A stretch of 64,000 nucleotides of DNA from NCBI GenBank assembly GCA_963556145.1, contig OY744462.1:6634001-6698000 (forward strand), in the 5' to 3' direction. Both the position numbers and the translations under genes were made by a program. Below the pieces are notes generated by a model. The model saw only the letters and a program-made list of their open reading frames with translations. It was not told the origin of the DNA and ran no database searches. Shown here piece by piece: positions 1 to 11,410 of the stretch (position 1 is its first letter; each line of letters starts with the position of its first letter). The DNA comes from Hygrocybe punicea (Eukaryota; Basidiomycota; Agaricomycetes; Agaricales; Hygrophoraceae).

Positions 1-28
1 GTCGTAGTTGGTAACTTACATTTCACAG

Positions 29-2368
29 TATGATGCACCTATTCAACGGCAGAAATCACATGCTGAATCTCATTGACACGCCTGTGAGTGGTTAGCCTAT
101 CGTGATATCTGTGAGATTTGAACGTTGAACGTTTTCTTCCAGGGACATGTTGATTTCGCATGGGAGGTTTCGCGTTCTTTGGCCGCCTGTCAGGGAGCAC
201 TCCTGCTCGTTGATGCCAGTCAAGGAGTGCAAGCACAATCTATATCTGTATTTCACATAGCTCAAGAAAGGGGACTCAAGATCATACCGATCTTGAATAA
301 GGTCATCTTCGTTATGGCAATCTGCAGACAATATCAACTCACACACACAACCTAGATTGATCTGCCAGCTGCTCAGCCTGACAGAATTGCAACCCAGATG
401 CAGTCTACGTTTGGCATTGATCCTTCAGACGTTATTCGTATATCTGCTAAAACGGGAGTTGGCGTCGAAAACGTTCTGAAGGCAATAATAGAGCGGATAC
501 CGCCTCCTACTGGCAAACCGAATGTTCCTATGAAAGCTTTCTTATTCGACACCTTGTTCGTTCCCGGCTGTTTGGGATAACGGCAACATCTCACGCATCT
601 GTACTAGATATGACCGATACAGAGGCGTTATCTCGTTGATCAACGTGCAAGAAGGCATTCTCCGAACTGGTAAACTAGTTCGTTGTGTTCCAGAGCTGTT
701 CTTACGTCGTTGTTCACAGGTGATAAAATCGCTTCATATCACACTCGTAAACGGTACGAAGTGACGGAGTTGGGAATTATGTATCCGGAAGAGGTTCCTA
801 CCGCGACGTTACGACCAGGACAAGTTGGGTATATTGCATGTAACATGAAGGAACCATCAGAAGGTTGGCACAGAACAACCACATCCTTACCCCTTGTTAT
901 TCTTATTTATTGGATACGATCAAGCGCACATCGGTGATACTCTCTATCGTGTCGGGGAACTCGTTCATCCGATACCAGGATTTAAGCCTGCAAAATCCAT
1001 GGTACGTTGCTTTGCATGGAAAGCGATTGATGCTAGAAGTTGTATCAGGTTTACGCCGGTATTTTCCCTGTCGACACTAATGATTTTCCTAAGTTGGAAG
1101 AATCTATCAAGAGGGTACGGGGCTATTGTTTGACCACACTGAGCCTAACGCAACACCCGTTTTCAGCTCACGCTGACTGATCGTAGCGTCACCGTACACA
1201 AGGAGTCTTCCACGGCATTGGGGCAAGGTTGTCGCCTCGGATTTCTAGGGACATTGCACATGGATGTGTTCCGTCAACGCCTTGAAGACGAGTATGATGC
1301 CAATATCATTATCACAGCCCCAACAGTCCCATATAAAGGTCAGAAAACCGAGCTGCTCGATGGATCATTTGCTAACCCCACCAAGTCAGTGATATATAAG
1401 GACCGAGAGGAATTCATCAGCAACCCCACCGAATTTCCAGATGTTTCTGATACGGGATCTAAAGTAAAGGAGGTCCAGGAGCCCGTTGTCAAGGCCTCCA
1501 TTATCGTCCCACAAGGTGATAAGTTAGAACCTCTCCGCTTTTACTTTCTCTTGACATTAAGTTCAGACTATCTTGGTAATATGATGGACCTCTGTTTTTC
1601 TCATCGAGCCGATAATGTTGACCATCGATATCTTGATCCTGGCGATTCTTCCTCATCCCGCGTCATCTTGACATGTATCATTCCTCTGAGCGAAATTGTA
1701 ACCGATTTTTTCGACCAACTGAAGAGCCGGAGTTCAGGTTTCGCAAGCTTCGAGTACGTCATTCAGTCAATAAATGCTTCTTTGGCTGAGTTGCGCAATG
1801 CAGCTATGAGGATGCAGGCTACAAGACGAGCGAGTTGGCAAAGGTGAAGAATTCGCTGTGACTGTTCTGTTTTCATTGAATGTGCCATCATTCACTTCCA
1901 GATGATATTTCTCCTTAACTCAAAACCTGTTGATGCTTTAGCGTTGATCGTACATCGCTCAAACCAGGATGCACTTGGCAAGGCATGGGTGAAGAAACTG
2001 CGTGTGTCCTTTCATTGTTCTTTCTGCACCACAAAAAGTCCAATTTTCTATTTCTACTCTGGCAGACAAAGTCATTCCTAGACAGTTATTCGAAGTACCT
2101 ATCCAAGCCGCCATCGGTCGCAAGATCATCGCGCGAGAAACACTCTCAGCCTTGCGCGCAGATGTTACTGCAGGACTTTATGGAGGTAAGGAAAAATTCC
2201 CGCTGTACCTAAGCTCACGCATAACTGTTGTTTGCTTCAGGTCACTATGAACGGAAAATGAAGCATCTGGAAAATCAGAAAGAAGGGAAACGCCGGATGA
2301 AGAGGATGGGGACTGTCGACCTTCCACAAGAAGCGTTCTTTAACATTTTGAGCTCAAGAGGGAAATAA
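29..2368 (+). CDS. GUF1: GUF1: mitochondrial translation factor (EF4/LepA family), 3' part
   Basis: GTPase that binds mitochondrial ribosomes and promotes accurate elongation (family knowledge). I read thirteen exons with GT-AG introns of 47-64 nt: 29-83, 143-301, 356-555, 608-669, 720-863, 925-1001, 1049-1114, 1167-1515, 1567-1753, 1804-1843, 1902-2001, 2066-2185 and 2241-2368. All phases agree and give about 561 residues. Seen: the G3 box (IDTPGHVDF), the G4 box (LNKIDLP), the domain II motif YDRYRGV, the LepA-specific region ([16 protein letters not shown]), and the C-terminal LepA domain ([30 protein letters not shown]). The N-terminus with the G1/P-loop and the mitochondrial presequence lies before the window. 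One 51-nt intron (1516-1566) has no stop and can be misread as coding. No sign of decay; this is the only clearly intact host gene. Confidence 0.95.
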
Positions 2369-3765
2369 ATTTGGGAATTGACACACAGAACGAGCCGCTT
2401 TTACAGCTTAGTTCTCAGTTATTTCACCCTACAGTATATTATTTTCGGGCTAAGCTGAGCACGGCCAAACTGTCTGGCTGTGTATCACACTGTGGGAAGT
2501 TGGATCCTTGGTTTTCTGTGATGCGAGCACTGGATGCCCTTAATCCAGTGACCAGATCACTGAATGGGTGGTCACTTCTTTTTTAGTGACACTGACGTCC
2601 TTGATTATTCAGTGACCGAAAATTTGCAGCACTGGAGTTTTGTGCTTGAGCACTGTTCCGAGTCCTAAATTTATTTAGGCTTGGTCTTTTGTGACCTGAG
2701 CCCACCAAATCAAAATGTCCGATCTATTGTTGTGGCAAATGCCAGATTTGCTGGCGCTTGCATCCTCTCCTCAGTAGTGCACAAAGCGCAGACAACGGCT
2801 ACCCCCCAGCTGCCCATCTAAGACTTATTTTTATATTTTTATATTTTATATTTGATTCTAACCACCAATACGCCAGGTGATCGCATAAACTACCACTAGC
2901 ATGACCATTATGATCCCCTGCCACATCCACGACAGCAATGGCTGCAAACCTGAACCCGAACACCTGCACACGCGAATGGGTGAATGGTGGGGTCGACAAG
3001 ACTGAACACACTGTATATGGTATATTTTTTTCACGCCATTTTCAACATCATTTTTATTCTGATCACTCAACACGACACAGCACTACCAATACCACCACCA
3101 CCGCCACCTCATGCTGCATACTACACAACAACCAATCACAACCCACACTGTCTACACGCCCCACGCAGCGGCAGCGTGGACAACATGTATGATGCGTCGG
3201 GATACCTGCACTGAGGTGAAACGCTCCTGCAGCTGCCACATCATAGGCCAGCAGTAAATTGATGCCCACATACGCGAGCACGGCGTTTTACTATGCCACC
3301 CATGTCACGGAGATGCCGGACTCTGGATTATACTCAGTCACCTTCGATCAAATAACCACCAATGTAGCGTGTATGACATGTTGGGACCCACAGGCCAGAA
3401 CAAGATGTCTGCGTATGGCTCAATGCCAGCACCCCAATGCCAGGTCAGAATGGTGTAGGGACAGGGAGAGAATGCAGTCATTGTTCAGACTGCGTTTGTA
3501 CCAAAACCGAATTACTACAAGCGATCTCATTCATTGTTGGCGGTTAATTTGCCCTAGTTGTATATATGGTGTACTCGCTAATGTCCATCACATGTAATTT
3601 CTTTGTTGTCTTCTCAGTGTCGTGGTAACCTATAACCCACTTGATTATTGGCTTGATGTTATCGTTCGCTGGCATTACTGTACTGTTTCAATCAGAGCTT
3701 CATGAGATCCCAGCATGACCACAAGTCACCCTAGCTTCAGAGGTGAGTGTGACATGTGACCTGGC
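2369..3765. other. Intergenic stretch, no supported gene
   Basis: Only short overlapping open frames without codon bias or recognisable domains. An A/T-rich run lies near 2825-2855 and an ACC-rich tract near 3090-3110. Confidence 0.5.
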
Positions 3766-3976
3766 CTACCTTTGCTTCATGACACGGCTCAGCTTCGATT
3801 TTACCTCCTCCTCGGCTTCAATTTCTCCTCCTCCTGTCACATTGAGGCCAACTTTGATGTTGGTATCATACTGGATAATCATCCTGCCCAGTTGCAGCAT
3901 GTTCCACCCCTTTAAAGGTGTCTTAAAAATTTTTAATCCACTTTTGAACTCAGCAGATTGAGTATGGCCAGTGTGC
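3766..3976 (-). CDS. Possible coding fragment cut by E1
   Basis: A minus-strand open frame runs from the E1 boundary to about 3766 and ends at a possible donor (AAAG followed by GTAGGC). The peptide includes the stretches KGWNMLQLGRMIIQYD and TGGGEIEAEEEV, which look like real coding sequence with an acidic segment, but I cannot name a family. The only apparent Met lies inside the LTR, so the true start must be further upstream, possibly beyond E1 (right of 13761). It may equally be a relic. Confidence 0.3.
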
Positions 3977-4761
3977 TGTAGAGGGTCCTCGACCCTCTGA
4001 GGCCGTAACATCGATATCTCGCGAATCCGCTCAAACCCGACGTCTCTAGCAATCTACGCTCGAACCCGACGCAACCCGACGCACCCCGATGCATACCGAC
4101 TAGCACAGCCGCTCACGTACCTGGTCGGTCCATCTTGTAAACTCACGGAACTTCAAATATCAAAGATAGATCTCATCGGACTGGAATCCCGACGTCGGAC
4201 TTGCCTTATTCGCGCCTAGCGTCTCCCTTATGGAGATATAGTAAAGTATATTACATCTTTTACGGTTTTTATATCTTCCACCCATTTTCCCTGTCATGGT
4301 CGCCTCGCAACCCCCTTCCTACTTTTCCATTTTTATTCTCCTTTGTTTTCTCTCATCGGCCAAGGACTCTCGTCCGAATCTAGGTACAGAAATTTGTAGT
4401 ATAAAAACTGTGCCCAAGCGCCGTCTCTGAATAAGAAACCAGTTCCCCCGTTTCCTCTCTCTGAGAATTAGTCTCTCAGTAAAATCCATCGCACACATTG
4501 CTCGTCAGATTCCTCAACGCTCTCCCCGTCGTTCTACCGCCTTTATCTCTACGTCCCTTGTCACCCGACACCCGACCCGCCGTACCCGACATCGTTGGCT
4601 TCGACCGGTCTCGATAGATTTCAGTAGTTTACTTGGCGGCTTCTTACCATTTATATCCTATCATTTTACTGAAGCTTGTTAGACTATTCCTAGTCACTTC
4701 TACGCTGACCCCCACAGGCTTAGGATTACTATTCCACAGCCACCCCAACCTCGCCTTTACA
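3977..4761 (+). repeat. E1 5' LTR
   Basis: 785-bp direct repeat of 12977-13761, bounded by TG and CA. A TATA-like element (TATAAAAA) at 4400-4407 marks the probable promoter, recurring at 13400-13407 in the 3' copy. Confidence 0.95.
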
Positions 4762-4763
4762 TC

Positions 4764-4780
4764 TGGAGCCCACCGCGAGG
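4764..4780 (+). promoter_or_regulatory. E1 primer-binding site
   Basis: TGGAGCCCACCGCGAGG begins 2 nt after the LTR. It is complementary to a tRNA 3' end reading CTCGCGGTGGGCTCCA (T-stem strand, acceptor strand, U73, CCA). U73 is typical of eukaryotic tRNA-Cys, but identity cannot be fixed here. The same site follows the 5' LTRs of E2, E3, E4, E5 and E6. Confidence 0.8.
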
Positions 4781-5121
4781 AATAGTCTAGCACCACCATA
4801 GCTTCCTCTTCCCATATCCCTCCCTCTGACCGTCGTCTTCGAGATCTTCCTCGAAGAACTCTTCAACAAGAACTCTCTTTAGCCGCCTTCGACCCAACAA
4901 TCGACGACGACTTCTTCCAGCTAGTACCCGACCACCTCGCTCGACATAACAATCTCCCGCTCGTCTCAGGGTCAAACACCCCCCTATATCTTTCATCCGA
5001 CAGTCTCGAATCGGTCGATATACCGATTATTACAATAACACCTGACTCATCCAATCTCAGTTCGACACCCGCATCGCCTACGTCCCTGACTTCGACCTCG
5101 TTAGAACCCCCGTCTACGTCT

Positions 5122-6302
5122 TTGCTCTCGACATCGAAAAATCCGTCATCGTCATCATCCCCATCATCGTCTTCGCCTATGCCATCATCGTCCCCGTCTT
5201 CGTCTTCGCCTACGCCGTCATTGTCCATGTTACCCGACCCGCTCATTGTACACCCGACAACCACTTCATCGACATCTCAGCTCCTTCCACCCACAATGAC
5301 TTCGACCTCTGGATCTTCGACCGCTCCCCACGTTACCACTCCCCATGTTACTCCACGACAAATGCCCGCTTGCGGTCACTCCACGGCCCTGACCTTCGAC
5401 GGGAACCCGCTCAATTTAAACTGCTTCTTCGAAGAAGTCGAGATACTTGCTGCCGATGCTGCTCTCGATGACGCAGGATGCATCAAGCATAGTCTGCGCT
5501 ACGCGTCGCTTAGCGACTACGAGCTTTGGGCAAGTTTACCTAGCGTGACCGGCGTCGATTATGCCGCATTCAAAAGGAGCGTACTCGTGCTATACCCGGG
5601 CACGGAAGATGATCACCGGTACACTATGGCGGATCTCGACTGTCTTACGCACACCCAAACCGCTTACGGTATCCGTACCCGCGCTGAACTTGGCGAATAT
5701 TACCACGAGTTCATCCGGATCTCAGGGTTTCTTCTAGACAAGGGTCGGATCTCTCCCCGAGAACGCAACATCGCGTACAAGAACGGCTTTTATGTCGAGC
5801 TTAAAAAGGACATCAAAACCTGTCTGCAGTACCAAAAGCCAAACCATTTCCATAGCGACCCTTACGACTTTCAGGACTTCCACAACTGCGCCCACTTCCT
5901 GCTGGCCGGAACCACGGCCGAACTGTCCACCGTCTCTCGTCTATCGTCATCGTCGCCTGCCGCCATCCAGTACTCGACTCCAATAGAACCCGCCACCCGC
6001 TACCCGCCACCCGCTCGCTACGACCTGGTCATTCCTAAAGCGGAACCGGTCAAACCTAACGTATCCGACCTCTTTCGTCTCGTTTCGCAACAACTCGCCG
6101 TCCTCACGCAAGCCCTCACCGAACGTAACAACCCCCCAAAGCTGTGTGCAAATAGGGCTGAGCTGACCACCGCGGGACGGGTTTCACCAATTTCAACTGC
6201 CTCTTTTGCGATGACCCGTTCCATCGTATCCGCGATTGTCCTATTTGCAAGCAGTACACTCGAGACGGGATATGCCGCAAGAACGAGCACGGCCGCATCG
6301 TA
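5122..6302 (+). pseudogene. gag: E1 gag (capsid and nucleocapsid), frameshifted
   Basis: Structural polyprotein that would form the particle. The open frame starts at 5122 with a Ser/Pro-rich leader; the Met at 5296 is the likelier start because E4 and E5 begin gag at a matching Met followed by QMPxRG or QMPAR. The capsid region carries the family block LVLYPGTEDDHRYTMADLD and continues to about residue 300. Between about 6160 and 6190 the frame shifts, so the CCHC zinc knuckle (CX2CX4HX4C, codons 6198-6239) is read in the next frame. E4 has capsid, knuckle and protease in one frame, so the shift is probably mutational. Confidence 0.85.
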
Positions 6303-7553
6303 TTGCCTAACGGAATGTATCTTCCAAAGGCTATCGTCGGCAAAAATATGAAGGATCGCTTCGATGCATGGCACGCACAGAACCCCGGCAACCGCGCTCC
6401 CCCTGCCCGCAACCCCACAGAACCATTCCAACGCGACCCGCCGCCTCATGTCAAAACTAACTTCGTCTCCACCGTCGAAGTACCCACTTACGAACCTGAG
6501 GTCACCACCGAGTCCGCTGACATCTTTCAGTCCACGACGTCCGACATCGACAACGACAATGAACAAATCAAGGTTCTGGAAGCCGAAGTGCAGCGGCTTC
6601 GTAAACAGGTTAGATTTGACGGTGTAGAGATCCCCTCTAAAGCGAAAGGAAAGTCCAGAGAGTCGTACCCTAACCCGCCCGCCGCCTCTACATCCGTACC
6701 CGTCACGAAACCGGCCGAGAAAATGTCTACCAGACCTGTCAACGAGCAGCCGATCACCATAGTCCCCCCTTCGAACACGCGGCCGACCGAGCCGACTGCC
6801 TTTGTGCCGCGCACTCCCCAGAACCTTCCTGCGTCGCACCCCCAGTACCGCTACCAGGCCCCCATCGAAGATCCCGGTATCGCCAAATCCGTCATTGACC
6901 GTGCGCTCAATTCTCAAGTCTGCATTTCGCAACGAGAACTTTTAGCCATGTCGTCCGACGCCCGCCGTCACATGAAGGACCTCACCACTTCGAAAAAGGT
7001 CACCGCCGAGAGTAACAATGTCGAGGTCTTCCATTTCCACACACCCGAAATCCCTACCCGCGCCTGCCAACATTGTCAGGAAAACGTCCCGCTCGTCGTT
7101 GGCTGGGACTCAGTCCCTCTTCGTGCGGTCTACCCGCTCATCAACGGCAAGTTTGTATTCGAATGCGTCCTCGACAACGGCTCTATGATCATCGGCATGC
7201 GACGCGACATCTGGGAAAAACTCGGTTACAGCCTTCAAAATATGAAGATGCGGATGCAGTCGGCAAATAAAAGCGACAACGACACCCTCGGCCGGATCGC
7301 CAACCTAAAATTCACTTTTGGCGACATCGATCTTTTCCTCCAAGTCCAAGTCGTTGACGACGCCCCCTACGAGATCCTCATCGGCTGCCCGTTCTTCGCG
7401 CTTTCCGAGGCCCTTACGAAGGATTATAAAAACGGAGAGCAACAAGTCACGATCACGGATCCAAACACCGGCACCGTCGTCACCTTGCCCACCATCGAGC
7501 ACAACCAAAAGAACCGACGAGAGCGGTCCGACACCGGAAAGCTGGATTTTTAG
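6162..7553 (+). pseudogene. E1 gag C-terminus and retropepsin-like protease
   Basis: Continues from the zinc knuckle through a Pro/Thr-rich linker to an aspartic protease domain that would mature Gag-Pol. The catalytic triplet is Asp-Asn-Gly at 7173-7181, in the stretch CVLDNGSMIIGM; E4 has Asp-Pro-Gly and E7 Asp-Thr-Gly, so Asn at the middle position is unusual. The flap-side block PYEILIGCPFFALSEAL is conserved with E4. The frame stops at 7551-7553 (TAG) while pol is already open in another frame from about 7544; this may be a genuine frame change before pol or decay. Confidence 0.8.
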
Positions 7554-9060
7554 AAGTCGAGGACCTGGAGATACCTCTCAGGAAGGATGCACCGGGAGAT
7601 GAGAAGCCGCCACTCGAAAGCGACCACACCTATACCACGAACTATGCTTCCCTTTTGCCGTTTCCCCTAGAAGAGGACTTATGTTTTTCTATTGATTTAG
7701 ATTTCTCTTCGTCTCAGCCTCAGACTGCTGCCCAGTACATTTCATTGTTGACCGATGTACAAAATCAGATACGTACTACCGATACCCTTCCTTCGTCTTG
7801 TTCTGTCTCCACTCCCACGTCACCTATTTCTTCTTCTTCGAATATTTGTAACAAAGCCCCTACTGAACACGCTACTTATATCTCATATACCACCCCCCCT
7901 ACCAGGGACCTAAAAGGAGTCGTCACCAAGAAAAAGTATAAGAAGGTAGCCGATCGTATCCGCCCAATTTCTACCACTCTTCCCGATGAATACTGGATAA
8001 TACGCAAGATCACCGGCGACCCGCTAGCCGACTTACCCACGCTCCCGACTCACCCGCCCGACTTTACACCCGGCACCTGCTATACCCAGGAACGACACGA
8101 CGCGATGCCGATGAACCCGGATGGTTTCCTTTGGCCTGAGGAAGAGAAACTCGGCCACCATATCATCAAAACGCAAGAAGCCGCTTTCGCCTGGAACGAA
8201 TCCGAAAAAGGGCAATTCAACACGGACTACTTCCCGCCGATCCACATTCCCACCGTACCGCACGACCCGTGGGTCCATCGCAATATCCCAATCCCACCCG
8301 GTATCCTTAATGAAGTCATCGGCATCATCAAAGATAAAATTAACGCCGGTACCTATGAACCCTCGAATTCGTCATACCGCTCCCGCTGGTTCTGCGTTTT
8401 GAAAAAGGATGGGAAGTCCATTTGAATCGTCCATGATCTACAGCCGCTTAACGCCATCACTATCTGCGATCCTGCCGTACTGCCCATGACCGAGCACTTG
8501 GCCGAGGCCTTTGGCGGCCACTCTTGCTATGCTTCCATCGACCTCTTCGTCTCTTTCGACCAACGCCTCGTCCACGCCTCGTCTCGGGACTATATGACCT
8601 TTCAGTCTCCACTCGGAACGCTTCGACTTACGTGGATCGCTATGGGATACACAAATTCCCCGCAGATCCTACACGGTGACTCCACGTACATCCTCCGTGA
8701 CGAAATCCCTCATCTTGTGGTTCCGTATATGGACGATATTCCCATCAAAGGACCTCCAACCCGCTATGAGCAACCCGACGGTACCTACGAGACCATACCC
8801 GAGAACCCGGCAATCCGACGTTTCATTTGGGAGCACTTCCAAGGTGTCAACTGCATCATCCAGCGTTTCCACTATGTCGGCGGTACCTTTAACGGCAAAA
8901 AACTCGAGTTGTGTCGACCCTCAGTCATCGTTGTTGGCCACTGATGCACATATGAAGGAAGAGTAGCCGACGACTCCAAAGTACAGAAGATTCGCGATTG
9001 GCCACTGCCGACCAACCTTACCAAAGTTCGCGCCTTTCTCGGTATCTGCGGCGTCTTGCG
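7547..9060 (+). pseudogene. pol: E1 reverse transcriptase domain
   Basis: RNA-dependent DNA polymerase part of Pol. Typical blocks are present: NIPIPPGI, SSYRSRWFCVLKKDGK, the fragment VHDLQPLN, and the active-site box YMDDIPIKG with YMDD codons at 8726-8737. Two in-frame TGA stops interrupt it, at 8423-8425 (where relatives have Arg before IVHDLQPLN) and 8942-8944 (before CTYEGR). Both fit CGA-to-TGA changes. The catalytic pair is intact, so only the stops disable it. The RT connection (KVRAFLGICGVLRIF) runs to about 9075. Confidence 0.9.
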
Positions 9061-9693
9061 TATTTTTATCAAGGACTTCTCGCTCCACTCCCGACCCCTC
9101 ATCCGTCTTACCCGCAAAGGTATACCCTTCGAATTCGGTGAAGAAGAAGAGACCGCCGTCAACTACCTCAAAAATGCCGTCATTTCATCGCCAGCGCTGC
9201 GCGCTATTGATTACACGCGTGAATGGGAGGCCATTCTCGCCGTCGATTCATCCGTTCTTGGAGTCGGCTTCGTTCTTATGCAAATCCTTGCCGACGGAAA
9301 ACGTTACCCGAATTGATTCGGTTCAATATCATGGAAAGAGCACGAAGCCCGATACTCCCAGTCCAAGCTTGAGCTTTACGGTCTCTTCAGGGCCCTCCAT
9401 GCCTACTGGATTTTCATTATCGGCGCCGCAACCTCACCGTCGAAGTCGATGCGAAGTACATAAAAGGGATGCTCAACAACCCCGACATTCAGCCCAATGC
9501 TACGATCAACCGATGGATAGCCGGTGTGCTCTTATTTGATTTTAGACTCGTTCACGTACCCGCTTCCGCACACGGTGCACCCGACGGACTCTCCAGACGT
9601 CCCCGCGCTGCAGAAGATCCCGAGGAGATCAACAACTCTGACGATTGGCTCGACCACTCTTACGGTTTCTTTATGGAAGTCGTTAACTACTGA
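9061..9693 (+). pseudogene. pol: E1 RNase H domain, stopped and frameshifted
   Basis: Degrades the RNA strand during reverse transcription. Seen: LAVDSSVLGVGFVL (first catalytic Asp), YSQSKLELYGLFRAL (Glu) and VEVDAKYIKGML (Asp). A TGA at 9314-9316 replaces the Arg found in E4 at the same place (NRFGSI). Near 9420-9430 the frame shifts in the stretch after WIFIIG. Another TGA at 9691-9693 separates this domain from integrase. Confidence 0.85.
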
Positions 9694-11205
9694 CCCATCC
9701 CCACACCGTCTAAGCCGATTGCCGTATGCGGCCGCTGCTGTGCCACAGCCGACCGACTCCACGAGTTACCCGCCGTCCTCGTCTACACAAATCAGGAAGC
9801 TGTTTCTGACATACCGCGATCCGATAAAGCCTGCGCGGCTGACGCTCGTCTTGCCCTCGTCGAGACCTGGTTACAAGATCTAACCCGACCCGCGAACTTC
9901 ACGGACGAAGAATACCGTCTGTTCTTACGATACGCCCTTGAATTCTTCATCACCGATAACAAGCTTTGGAGTAAAGACCATCACGGAAAACACAAACTTG
10001 TCATACTGCCCGACCGCCGGCTTCAATTACTCAAAGACGCTCACGACTCTCTCGGCCATAAAGGCATATTCTCCGTCCGCGCCCGGCTGCTCGATCGTTT
10101 CTGGTGGCCGCACCTCAACCACGACGTAAAGTGGTACGTCCAGTCTTGTCATCAGTGCCAAGTATGCCAAATGCGTTATCACCACATTCCGCCCACCGTC
10201 GCTACACCGGCCTCGCTATTTCGTAAAGCGTATGTCGACACAATGTTTATGCCACGATCCGGCTGCTATCGATACATTGTCCAAGCCCGTTGCTCCCTGT
10301 CCGCCTACCCTGAGTTCCGCATGTTACGCCGCGAGACCGGCTCCACCATCGGCACGTTCTTGTTCGAGGATATCTTATGCCGTTGGGGTGCTCTCGAAGA
10401 AATCGTTACTGACAACGGCAAGCCATTCGTAGAAGTGCTCGGCTATCTCGCCTCCCGCTACGGTATCCGGCACATCCGCATTTCACCCTATCACTCACAA
10501 GCGAATGGACCCATTGAGCGTCGACATCTTGATGTCCGGGAGGCCATTATGAAAAGTTGTGACGGAGATGAAAAGAAATGGCATACCGTAACCCACTCCG
10601 TATTTTGGGCCGAACGGGTCACTACACACAAAAGCCTCGGATACTCGTCCTACTACATCGCACACGGAGTAGAACCGCTTTTTCCATTCAATTTTGCCGA
10701 AGCTACGTACATGGTTCCGACGCAAGATACGATGTCTATGACCGACCTCATAGTCATCCGCGCCCGACAACTTCATAAACGAGAAGCCGACCTCGATCGG
10801 GTCAAAGAAAAGCTTACCAAATCTTGGCTCGTGTCCGCCTGGCAATTCGAGCAGAAATATGCCAACACGATCAAAGTTTTCGACTTCAAACCCGGTAACC
10901 TCGTTCTCGTCCGAAATTCACGTATCGAAATGTCTCTCGATCGTAAAGCAAAGCTGCAGTACTTTGGACCCATGGTTGTTGTCAGGAAAACAGAAGGCGG
11001 ATCCTACATACTCGCTGAACTCGACGGTGCGGTTTCTAGATCCCGATTTGCCGCTTTCCGAGTCGTACCCTACCACTCCCGCTCAAAAATATCGATACCG
11101 TTGGACGATTTCTTACAATACCCCGATGCCAACGATACCGATTCAAACGATCTTGATGATCCGATGTACCCCCCCTCCATAGACTCCTCACCCGACGACG
11201 ATTAA
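9694..11205 (+). pseudogene. pol: E1 integrase, open to the natural stop
   Basis: Inserts the cDNA into the genome. The zinc-binding HHCC module (HDSLGHKG, then CHQC) is followed by the catalytic core: Asp codon 10237-10239, Asp codon 10411-10413 (TDNG), Glu codon 10516-10518. There are 34 residues between the second Asp and Glu, one fewer than the usual 35; E4 and E7 share this. The C-terminal part includes a GNLVLVRNS strand (GPY/F-like region) and FRVVPY, then an acidic tail ending at 11205. No chromodomain was recognised. The segment is open from 9694 to the stop and is the best kept part of E1. Confidence 0.9.
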
Positions 11206-11410
11206 GCATTTTATTTATATTCTGTCCACGTTATACCCCCATTTTATTTAGTTCCTCTTAGTTTTCTAACGATATGACGAATGATGCGAATAGTCCTATG
11301 TCTTCGGGAGCCGATTGGCTTTCCTTAGCTGGGTGAACAAGCTGACACGTCTTTTATGTACACGATATATTTTTTTTATATATACAACGGGCTCGTTATT
11401 TTTTTCCATT

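Noticed and set aside
1516..1566. In-frame extra 17 residues in GUF1
   Set aside because: Bounded by GT and AG, 51 nt like the other introns, and the LepA block reads cleanly without it.
3259..3597. 112-codon open frame upstream of E1
   Set aside because: No codon pattern, splice context or recognisable motif.
6150..6200. Programmed frameshift in E1 gag
   Set aside because: E4 reads capsid, knuckle and protease in one frame, and no slippery heptamer with a structure is evident.
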